Of a stretch of 64,000 nt of DNA, positions 1 through 10,500 are shown in pieces. Origin of the DNA: Salvia splendens. Lineage: Eukaryota; Streptophyta; Magnoliopsida; Lamiales; Lamiaceae. Under the pieces are notes generated by a model. It ran no database searches. It was not told the origin of the DNA and worked only from the letters and a program-made list of their open reading frames with translations. Every line of letters starts with the position of its first letter. Within the stretch, counting starts at the first letter, position 1. Position numbers and translations under genes: made by a program. The stretch lies in the NCBI RefSeq assembly GCF_004379255.2, contig NC_056036.1, forward strand, positions 42,309,576 through 42,373,575, in the 5' to 3' direction.

Positions 1-1184
1 TGAAGGCGTCTACACATAAAACTAACAACATGTAACCCAAGCATAGACACTAATGTGCATGAGATGAACGCCAATATGTGGCAAATAAATGAACACATTG
101 AGGAAAATAAAAAGGCACGGCAAGCTAGATAGATGACGGTTACCATATCACCAGGAAGTTGAGAACTTAACGGTATGCGCTTCCATGTATCTCCAGCATC
201 TGAAGTGTACAAAAGAATAGCTGGCTTGCCTATAATCCAACCTTCCTTCCCTTTGAAGCTGATGCAATTAAACCTATAGTTAAAGTCCTCATCCTCGGCA
301 GATGGTATGGAACGTGGAGCCCAAGTGGTTCCTCCGTCTTTTGTCTCCAACAAAGTTTGTCTAGTCCCCAATAGGAAACCTGCCAAACCATCCAAATCAA
401 ATGGGTTTTTAACCCTGCTTCATTTTCCACCAGCTTAATTAGCTATATCTTCAATCAATGTGATAATTGAAGCATCTAATTTAAAAATTCAACTATTTCG
501 AATGTTTTTCGAAATGCTCACAGTAAATTCAGTATATATTCAAAACATCACCAATGCAACAAAATTTTCACCTCAATTACACGAACTCAGTAGGTAACAT
601 AAACAACCCCAAAAGGAAACCTGCCAAACCATCCAAATCAAAGGGGATTGGCACTCTGCTTCATTCTCCACCAGCTTAATTAGCTATATCGTCAATCATT
701 GTGCTAACTGAACCACCAAAGGTACAATCTACTCGGATATTTCAACTATTCCGCAATGTGCTCCAAAATATTCACAGTAAATTTACACCGCCAATCTAAC
801 AAAATTTTCACTTCAATTTGCAAAAAATGAAGTCTACTGTGGAAACTAACCGTGAGAGGGATCATCGGGGACGAAAGCAATGTCGAGAAGCACGACGCCG
901 GGATCAATCGGAAGGAAAACTCTCTCCCACTCGGACAGCGAGTCGTCCGCCGCCAGCGCCTTGCGGCCGAGCGGAGAGAGCGAAATCGCGGCGGCGGCGG
1001 CGGCTTGTAGTCCGCCGATCAATTGGCGGCGGGTGATGGAGTTATCAGTCTGCGCGGAGTGAGGAGCGGCCGAGGCAGAAGGGAGGAGGCGACATCCGCC
1101 GCGGCGGCGGGGATGGAAACGAGAGCGGAGCTGCGGCGGGAGGGGAGCGGTGATAGAAGAAGAGAGGTGCTGAAGAGCAGCCAT
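1..1184 (-). CDS. HCF136: Photosystem II stability/assembly factor HCF136, 5' part (partial)
   Basis: HCF136 is a thylakoid-lumen beta-propeller protein needed to assemble the photosystem II reaction centre. Two exons are visible: exon 1 at 1184-851 and exon 2 at 379-144. They join as CACG/GTTAGT to GCAG/GTTTCC in phase 1, and exon 2 ends ATG/GTAACC in phase 0, giving 190 aa before the gene runs off the left edge. Residues 1 to about 75 form a bipartite transit peptide: a Ser/Arg/Pro-rich chloroplast part, then a twin-arginine motif (TRRQLIGG), an Ala-rich hydrophobic stretch and an ALA/ADD cleavage-like site, as expected for Tat import to the lumen. The mature start ([20 protein letters not shown], then [17 protein letters not shown]) matches plant HCF136 closely. 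Intron 1 (850-380) contains a partial duplication, listed separately. The 5' leader just upstream is CT-rich. Confidence 0.95.
366..825. repeat. Diverged tandem duplication in HCF136 intron 1
   Basis: The stretch 366-585 is repeated at about 607-825 with scattered substitutions and small indels. Shared landmarks in order are AGGAAACCTGCCAAACCATC, CACCAGCTTAATTAGCTATA and CAACAAAATTTTCAC. The first copy overlaps the start of exon 2, so the second copy carries a duplicate of the intron 3' end and the first bases of exon 2. Confidence 0.85.
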
Positions 1185-1858
1185 GGTTGTGAAGGTGGTG
1201 ACGTGTCACTCTCTCTCTTCACTCTTTCTCTCTCTGTAGATTGCGCGCAGTTGGGATTTTCTTATCCAAACGAATTTCAAATTGCGGTTGGCCTTTTATT
1301 TGTTAAATGTTTTTATACCTCATCCAACGCTTGCAACCACCTTATAATTTCAATATAAAATTAATAAAAATACAAGAGATAAGAGAAATAATAATTTGAA
1401 AACCGAAAAAGAAAAACATACACTAGTATTTTGTAAATTACAAAACTGTCCTTTTAACTTTGTACCTTTCCATAAGATTCATATGAAGCAGAAAGAATAT
1501 AAATGGTGTATATAAATATGTAAGTACAAATATAATTTTCTTTTCTTCTCTTGTCATCAAAAAGGTAAGGTGACTATCCAATCCAATATACATGCTATCT
1601 ATGAATTACAATAAAAGCATGTACATGCTGCATCAATTCTCCAAAAGCAGCAAAACAAGCTTTTTTTGGCTGTCCCTATTCCTTAGGTGAATGAAGGTCA
1701 ACTTCTCTTCAACACCATCAAAACTGAGACTTATCGGTAACCAATGATCGTAAAACATGTATATTTGTTCACATCGAATCCATCTTTTACCGATCTCAGC
1801 GTGGAACGAATGCTCCTTGAAGGTGCACAAAAGAATAGAGTGACGAATACATGACTCA
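1185..1858. other. Intergenic: HCF136 promoter/leader and LysM-gene 3' UTR
   Basis: No gene is seen. The half near 1185-1245 is CT-rich on the minus strand and is probably the HCF136 leader. The rest is AT-rich, and the part next to 1858 should hold the 3' UTR of the LysM gene. Both genes run leftwards, so this gap of about 670 bp is a tail-to-head spacer. Confidence 0.5.
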
Positions 1859-4178
1859 CTAATCAAGTGCAGCTTTGTTTTTCCAGCTCATTGGCTTAGA
1901 CAGACCGTCAAAGATAGGCATGGCAGCAGAAGAGAGAGCCTGGAAATCTGGCTTCAAACTCCACGTTGACGTTGGCCATAGCAATGATAATGCGCTGATA
2001 TCTGTATCCATCAAACTCGATGTACTTGATGACTTGCGTACTCCATTGACAGGGTCGGTTTGAGGTGATTCCCCCAAATTTAAAGGAATTGGGGTCATCC
2101 CACCCGACTCAGCATCTACTCCACCTGAGAAAGCTCTGGAGGCTGCCTTGGACCTGAGAGCTAAGCCTCCACTTGAAATGCCACTGTTACTGCTGCTTTC
2201 CTCCTTAAGAAGCTTTTCTGGGGGACAAGATGTTAATCCGGTTTCAGACATTTGCCGCCTCCCTAAAAGCTTCTCAATCCATTTGCTAGTGCCACTATCT
2301 TCAGATTCTGGTGACAAGAGCGGGTCATGCAGCCCACCATTTGCATACATCAAATTATTAGCAACACTTCTCGATTTCCTTTGATGACTCAATGGATGCT
2401 TTGAAGGTGTGTAAAACCCATCCTCAAGATATTTAGCTCTCCCATTCGAGTCTAAACCTCCGGAAGAAGCCTTTTCATCTGGTTGTCTGAGACCATAATA
2501 ACCTCGCAAGCTGTTCATGGCTGGTGAGACTTTAGGCTCTGAAGAACCTAACTTTAAAGACTGAAACGAATCAAATAAATCAGATTGCCGACGGTTGGAT
2601 GGGTCCTGCTCAGAGCTGTTTGGCCTGCAAAACGAATTATAATCAGCCACCCACAGTCCTCCTGATTTGTTGTCAGTACAACTAAATTGTCTAGTACATA
2701 ATGTGTGATTTTAACAAGAGGAGTGAGGCCACAGCTACATTATATACTGATATGACATCTAAAACTCCCCGCTTGAATAAAAATTAGGTATTGGACTTTG
2801 AGCCCTTATTGTGCTTGTAAAGTATATGAAAGAGAAAGACACCTAAAATAAAGGGAGCATACATGAACTGTGTAGTAGTTCAAAGGATACTCATTTGATT
2901 AACCAATTGTAATAATTAGAAGAAAAAATGAAAGCGAAGATATCTCCTTCAGTTTTATTATACACATTGAACCTCTGATTTGCAGCTGCAGCAGAAGAGT
3001 TAGTAATAACAAAATGCATTGAGAAGCACCGAGTAAGCAGCATGAAATAAGATGGCCAGAGTAGGTTTTATAATATAGTAGTACAATTTTAAAACGGGAT
3101 GAAAGCCAACCAGCTTCTTCTAACATAAACTCATCCCCAACATAAAACAAAAAACTAATTCGCAAGGCTTCTCAATCCTGTCAACCAACTAAGACAAATC
3201 AATCAAATTGATAGCACAAAGTACAAAATTTTCAATGAATGTCAGTTTGGCATAATCCTTTTCGGCACATCTATCAAATAAATGAAAAAAACAAAACATA
3301 ATGCAAATGAGAATCAAAGTGAAGTACCGTTCAGTCTCTTGACCATTGCACCAGGTGGGGGACACGGGATGCTTCCCTGGCAATGGTATTTTAAGGGTCT
3401 TTAAAGCAAACATCTGGAGATCAGTCACCAATCCATTTAATTTCTTAATATCTGCCACCTAATCCCATTCCAAAACCAAGTCATCAGGCAAATACCACCT
3501 ATCACATAACCTCAAAAGCTATGAAAAAGCCAAGCAGCTTCGGTTAAAAGAAAACCGGATGCACGATTTTGTAAGCATGGTCACATATAACATGGAGAAT
3601 CGGGGACAAAAATTTCAAACAAATGAAGGCAATAACCAGCTAAGGTACAGTTATTGTATCAACCACCTGATTCAGAAACTGATTTACACTAACAAATTCA
3701 ACAATGAGACAACAGTCTCACACACTAACAGAGAGCAAAACACCATAAATTAAAGTGCATTACCCCAAACTAATAATATTTTCAGCTCATTTATAACAAT
3801 ATAAATGGAATTAAAAACTTAAACATCAATCGACAATAGCGAATGGAATGCAGAAAAACGCAATAAAATAGCCGCCAATCCATATACCGAATACTAAATG
3901 AGCACAGCCCGCTGTAAGAAAATTCAATTAAATAAAAACAATTGCTTATTCAATTCTACCTCAACGCCGTATTTTATGGCGACGCCGGCGACGGTGTCGT
4001 ATTTTCCAACGGTGTGTATGATGTAGTTGTGCCCGCCGGTCAGGCCTGAGCCGGCGGAATCGGACGGCGAGGTCGAAATCGGCAGTGATCTCGACGGCGA
4101 TGATGATGATCCCTCCGTTGATCTGGAATCGAATTCCACTTCGCCATTTTCATCGTCCGATATCCTGTATCGTTCCAT
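1859..4178 (-). CDS. LysM domain-containing protein
   Basis: Three exons: 4178-3960, 3458-3328 and 2624-1859. Junctions are GAG/GTAG to TTAG/GTGGCA (phase 0) and GAACG/GTAC to GCAG/GCCAA (phase 2), giving 371 aa. The single LysM module spans about residues 53-97 (HTVGKYDTVAGVAIKYGV, then ADIKKLNGL and ending KIPLPG) and is split by intron 1. The N-terminus is acidic and Ser-rich. The remaining 270 residues are Ser-rich and low complexity (SDLFDSFQSLKLG). No signal peptide or membrane segment is seen, so this looks like the intracellular plant LysM family (the type of Arabidopsis At5g08200 and At5g23130) and not a cell-surface chitin receptor. LysM usually binds GlcNAc-containing glycans, but the ligand of this intracellular group is not known to me. 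The start is the first ATG of an acidic, conserved-looking N-terminus. Confidence 0.88.
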
Positions 4179-4339
4179 CCGCGACGAAAATGAAAATCAG
4201 AAGCCCGAATTGACGAAGAAATTCATAGAAGCGCGATGAATTTGATGATTTGCTAGCCAGAGAAGCTTTGGTGGTGGGGATAAACAGGACTGGCGGATCT
4301 GGGAGGGATTCTCCTCTCTTTCTCCCTCTCTCTCTCTCC

Positions 4340-4360
4340 ACAGATACATACATATATATG
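4340..4360 (-). promoter_or_regulatory. Candidate TATA region and CT-rich leader of the LysM gene
   Basis: On the minus strand a CATATATATGTATG stretch lies about 170 bp before the LysM start codon and is followed by a run of GA/CT repeats, a common plant core-promoter layout. This is inferred from composition and position only. Confidence 0.35.
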
Positions 4361-6510
4361 TGTGTGTTGCAGTAATTAAAAAGTCATAGCTTTTGTTTAT
4401 CTGGTAAATTAGGAGTACGATTATATTCTACAAAATTAATTAAAATAATCAGCATTTTATTATTTTTATAATGGTAATGGATTTGGGGAAATTAATACTG
4501 TCAAAAACTATTGTTTCATTCTTAATTAGATGCAAAATTAAACTGTTAATTTTTTTTTTATGTCTGTTACTCGATATTACTATTCAATTGAACAACTCGA
4601 GTCAAACATTAAAATCTATATAAATTTGGGAATGAGTTATTCAAAATAACACTAAATTTAGAGTGAGCACTCAACTTTCTGATCCCAGTTATTATTAATC
4701 CATTAAGCAAATTTTAGTACTCCTGTGAACCATATTTTAAATTATAGTATTATTATTCTCGATTGATAACTTATTAAGCAAATTTACTTTTTTGTAATTT
4801 GGACATATGGGTTATACTTTGTATCATTATTGTTCCTGTGATTATATTTTTCAATTAGTAATTAAATTTAGATAATGTATTAAACAATCTATTATAAATC
4901 ACATTCTCCAGACTCCAATAACATGCTAAATAAAAGAATCCCATTTTTTTAAAAAGTAGCAGGCCAAACTCGGATTATAAACTTAATAAAGTTTACTAAA
5001 CTCCAATTAAAATTGATTATACTCTTTAGTAAAGATCAGACGAAAAAGATACTGATGTGGATAAATTTTGCTTCGATTTATCGTAGTAACATTAATCAAA
5101 ATTCAACAAGTTTATTAGAAAAGCCATAAACGACCATGCACATTAATTACAAGCTGACTTACCAAAATTGATTGTAATTTTTATCAATTTTGGTCACCGT
5201 TAAACAGTACTATGGCATTAATTGATTGAAAAGGTCTCCACCAAGAAAAACCCAACTACAATTATCACAAATATACAATAAAATAATACTCCTAGTATAG
5301 AAGATACGAGTCAATTACAATAGAAATAAAATAAATGAAGCCAATATAAGTATATTTATAGTAGGTAAATTAAAAAAACAGCACTGGGAGTTTAGATTGA
5401 GATCACCAAATACAGAAATTCCAAAATTATCGATAGCTTTCCTAATGTGTCATCACACGTTACAAGTACCCACAAATAATTCGATACTATTTTTTTTACA
5501 ATATTTACTTTCATTATGCAAAATAGTATAATACTCTAAATTTAATTCCAAATTCAGGTGAATTTTCGACAATACGACAATTCCTAATAGTTCCTTAAAA
5601 AGGTAGAAATGGAAATTTCCAAATAAGAGCAATGTTGCAATTAATAATTTATAGGTATAATGCACTATTTGTATATTCGTGTAAATACAGCAAGAAATGG
5701 TACTAAAAAGGAATTGGCAGACAACAATTTCCAACAGAAAATAAAATAAAACCCAAAGCAACTTTTCCACCTGCAATAATTAGAACATGATTTGAAACAT
5801 AGATCACATGTTTCTATTTTCTAATTTGAAATATATGCACCTCAAGGATTTTGTTTTTCCATTAACTTTCCAAAATGTAACTAGTATTCATATCTGAAAT
5901 GAAGATGCTTTAACATGAGTTTTAATGTAAATTTGGCAAGTCATTGGAATATTAGTAGTTGAATTTGAACAAATAGGACAGAGACAAAACATGAGAGAGG
6001 GAGAAAAAGTGGTGGGACACTTTACCAAAAAATGGAAGAATGATTTTTGTTGGTGAATCAAAATAATATTTTGAAAAATAGAAAAAATTATTATAGCAAC
6101 CATTAAAGTACAAGCTGCATTGTATAGAGCATATATCCAACAAAATCAAAGATCATTGAAGGATTTGATGACTAAATCCACTCTATTTACCAAAGAAGGA
6201 ATAAAGTTCCAAAGAATGCAACTCAAAGAATGCTCATGTCATAATGTGTCCAAATGGGTGTAAGATAGATAGGCAGCGAAAAACATGATTTACAAATCGA
6301 ATGTTCGATATGCTCTACTTGGTGGTATGCACAAGTGCATCAAAAACAAATACATGCACTCAACATTTCTGACAAAGCGATTAAAAATATGCAGTTGCAG
6401 GAAAAATTGTCAGAATTAGCAGGCCTTTTAACACTCTACTAGCAACTGATTTACTTCATAGATGTATTGTATAATTACAAGCATTGGGATAGCAAGTAAA
6501 AAGGGCTTAC
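4361..6510. other. AT-rich intergenic region, no gene seen
   Basis: About 2.1 kb of AT-rich DNA. The open frames present are short, low complexity and unlike any family I know. I see no terminal repeats or tRNA-like boxes here. It should contain the distal promoter of the LysM gene. Confidence 0.45.
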
Positions 6511-6513
6511 AGA

Positions 6514-7215
6514 TTAGTAGTGCACCCTTGAATGTTTGTTGTCAGGAATGTTTCTAGTAATCAGTCCCGTGAAGATTTTGCGATAGCTTCCCACCAATTC
6601 CATTCTATCCTGATTGAAAACAACCTCTCTGTTGGAGCACACTGATGCCCATACACCAAGCACATGTACTAACTGGAAAATCAGGTAGACAAGTAACGAT
6701 TAATAATAGAACTATGACAAAAGTTGAATAGTAACTTTGAACTGGTGGTTTCAGTCATGAACAGTTGTGAAGTGTTTGTTTGTGTTCATGCATGTGCAAG
6801 ATACTTATATTTTACACAAAATGAATGAATATGTGAGGAGATCTGAAACTTCTAATAATCTGTACACCTATTAGCCTTTTGGCTTGCATAGAAAGTGATT
6901 AGAGATTTTGGAAACGGAAACGAGATCAAAATTAATTAATGGAAGGGCACTGGATGGTAATATTCAATGTCCTGGATTCGCATAATTATTCTTCGGATTC
7001 ACCTACACCTGATGCAGCTAAACATGCACATGCGATAGTCAATCTGTATGTCTAGTTCATCAAATCCAACTATTTTGCCTGTACCTTAAGTAAACCTTCC
7101 TCTATGGTACCAAAAAAATTCTGCTCATGATGGCTAAAAACTACCTCCTCCGGCAACAATAGTTCTCTATCCTTTGTCCATTCAAGGATTTTCCAGGATG
7201 ATGCATCTTTCTGTG
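6514..7215 (-). pseudogene. Two exon-like blocks of an unrecognised gene fragment, downstream of HUA2
   Basis: Two stretches on the minus strand read like coding exons. Block a (about 7215-7085) has an open frame including SSWKILEWTKDRELLLPEE and ends AAG/GTACAG. Block b (6672-6514) follows a TTTTCCAG acceptor, is open for 52 codons (with VCSNREVVFNQDRMELVG) and ends in TAA. The two join in phase 0. The amino-acid composition is balanced and charged, unlike the surrounding AT-rich DNA. A third segment just upstream (about 7265-7130, with LLSRLESVANGSTSKLV) is open in another frame. I do not recognise the protein. It could be a relic, an alternative 3' exon set or 3' UTR of HUA2 (same strand, 314 bp away), or chance. 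Confidence 0.3.
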
Positions 7216-7528
7216 CTGTCGGATTTCAACTAATTTACTCGTACTTCCATTTGCAACAGACTCCAAACGAGACAATAGTCTGCATAAGTAATGTATTAAT
7301 TTTGACATCATGTGCTAAAAGTAAAAGCTAACCTAGTTTACGCTATTCAGTATCCTCTCTCTCTCTCTATTTACAGTAGCAGTTCTAGAAGAGATCTTTT
7401 CCGAACCATATATTTAGTAAGTATATTAGATGAGTACCAAGTAAAATAAATAATTCCTACATAATAGTGTAAAAATAATGATAAGAAAATGCACAATAGC
7501 TCTCCATAAACCATGAGTCAGAATAAGT

Positions 7529-10500
7529 CTAAGCTGGCCTCCAGTTGATGTCAGGTATGTTTGGTGCAGACGCCATCATTGGAGCGCCATGAACTAAAAA
7601 AATTCATAGCAACAAAATATATTACCATAAGACACAGAGTTGTCGTAAGTTGTAACCACAGATTATGTGATACAAATAAAAGTGATGTTGTATGCAGTAA
7701 AAGATCACCTGGCATTTGACCAGACGGAGGTAGACTATTTGGGGCAGAGTGCTGATAATTTATGGAACTTGAAGGAGACCGTTCATGGTAACCTACAACA
7801 GACGACACATTATTAACATTAAAAGAATGTGTTTCCACCCACTAAGTTCTTGTGATACATAACATCAGAACCAAGATCCAACTATTTGGCTACTGAATGA
7901 GTATGCATTGTCAAGCCCTCATGCATGACATACATATACATTTTTTCTTTTGCACGTGATTTTTTTTTCAGGGGGTGTGGGAGGTGGGAATCTGTGGCAT
8001 GCAACAGGAACAAGCAAGAAATTCAATTCAAGAAAATGCTTTTAGTGTGTTATGGACTATCTGGGCTGGTATTCAGGATAGCCGATAGCCACAGAGATTA
8101 CTACTTTACCTCGCCAATGAGAGATACCTATATCAGCCAGTTACGGAACAATGTTTTTGATTGTCCAGTAGCACTGAGCCAATAACTGGATATCATGGAT
8201 TGCCAATAGTCATTTGAATTGTTTCATTCGGTACCAGATTGATTATAGTTTTGATAGGCTGAATCAAACTGAAAATCAATTTATAATTTTATCGACAAAT
8301 TATGCATCAAAGACATTATTTTAATTCGTGCGGAAAGTAGAAGGGGACTACGATTTTGGAAAGGAAGGAGCTTTATAAAAAAATATTTACAGATTAAGCA
8401 TCTACCCAGCACAGTTGACCACATGCAAGGTACTATATCATGCACCTTCTGTAGATGCTGCTCATGTGTGATTCATATTAGCCACCACAGTAACAGGCAT
8501 AGTGTAGATTTTAAAAGCAATGGTTGAATATTACAATATTTGCTGAACTAGTCTAAAAGCCACAACTAGTACTGTATTTACACTGAAACCCTCCGCCCTA
8601 TCTTTCACCAAGCAATTTATACTAAAAGCATTAGTGGAGAAATACAAATCAATATAATAGTACTTCAAAACTAATATAACCAGCTTAAAACGGTTGATCT
8701 GGCCTTAGAAATAATAATTCGCACCTGCTCGAGAATGAGATGGGCCTGAACACAACCGTCCTCCTGGCATCCACCCACTGCGAGGATGATCCATATTGAA
8801 GTCATTTCCTTGCTTCCGCCATTGCTCATCAGTTATATATCGCCTTGGACCATCGGCAACGTTTGGTAATGAATAAGAGGGGTATTGATGTTGTTGAGCT
8901 GAATTTGGATGGGCAAAATGGCTAGGTTGTCGTTGAGATGGGAGTTCAGGACGCACAGGCCTTTGTGCGAAAGGCACACTACCAGGCAGATACTGCTGCC
9001 TATGCTGTGAAGCTTGGGGATTCATTAAAGTTTCATCCTCTCCATATTTCACATGCCTTGACGAATTATAGACAACACGTTCTTGTGCAATGCTGACCCC
9101 AAAAGGAGGAAAACAAGATGATTGATGCGGCGGTACTTCCCCTTTAATAGATGCATCCATATGAGGGCCATGAGTAGTAGAAACAATACGGGTGTGTTGA
9201 TTTACCTAAAAATCCATGAGCAATCTTCATATCCAACATGATAACAATGTGGTATACACAAATTCACAAACCTTTGGAATGGACAAGCTAGAATACTTAC
9301 AGTGGATGTGGCACCAACTTCATGTGGTAAAGGATGAGGTCGATAAGATGATCGTGGAGAAAGTGGAGTCTTGTTATGGGAAACCAATGGAGGCTGACAA
9401 GGAAATGCTTGCTGGGAAACTAAAGGTGCAGAAGGACCCAGATGGGGTGGGGGCCCAAAGGGTGGAGGATGATGTCCAAAAGGTGGGGGTGGAGGATGAA
9501 TATGTGGGGGAGGAGGTCCAACAGGTGGAGAGGAACCGGCAGGTCTCAGTGGAGGTCCAATAGAAGGAGAAGGACCAGTAGGTCTTGATGGAGGTCCAAC
9601 AGGTGGAGTTGAGCCAACAGGTGGTTGTGGAAAAGGATGTTGGTGTGAGGTGGGTGGAGGAGGAGGTGGAGGTGGGGGAGAAGATGGAGGCGGAAGTGGA
9701 GGTGGTGATGACGGAGGTGGTGAAGTTGGCAAAGGTGGAGTCATAGGTGGAGATCCAGCTGGTAGCGGAGGAGATCCCTCAGGAGAAGGAAGCCATTCAG
9801 TGGAGGTGTTTGAAGATGATTCATGCCCGCCATCATCTAGATCGAGCTCCAATGACGCAGCCTCAATAGAGCCATTGGTCATCAATGATCTCTCATCCTT
9901 TTGGTGTCCAGAAACATCTTCCATTTCAAGCTCACCATCAACATCCTCCAATATGCAATGGCGCCTGTCACTAGGAGTAACAGAATGATTCTCATGATCT
10001 CTGTCTGTAGCAGGTGTATGTTTGGAAGGTGATGCGCCATCATCTTTCAGGCATAAACTTGTATCAGAAGCATCCCCATCTTCCTCTTCTTCAAACACAC
10101 TTGTTGACAGAAATCCAGGTAACTGAAACAATGCATTGCTGAAACCAACACAAACAAAAAGTTGCAGGCATATGAGATCAAAGAAAACATAAAGTTCAGA
10201 GTACGAGATGGGAGTTACCCATTCAGATCCTGTTATACAGGTTACAATCAGAAAATAAAAAAGTAAAAAGATAATTATCACAGTAATCGGGATATAATTA
10301 ACCTTTAAATATATTTTTCAAACTGAGTCGCATGTTTGATAACTTATACTGGTTTTGCAGAGTGCACACTGTCAGTATAGTTTTCAAAGTGTTACACAAG
10401 GTAAAAAAGAATAACAAAAAATAGAATAAAAAGATCTGCATTCAACTTTTCAGTTAGAGTTATGGCATGTAAAATGTTGGGCAATGTGTGTGAGTTGTTC

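Noticed and set aside
9650..9988. Glycine-rich plus-strand open frame
   Set aside because: It is the antisense of the proline-rich tract in HUA2 exon 8; codon bias of the Pro repeats keeps the opposite strand open.
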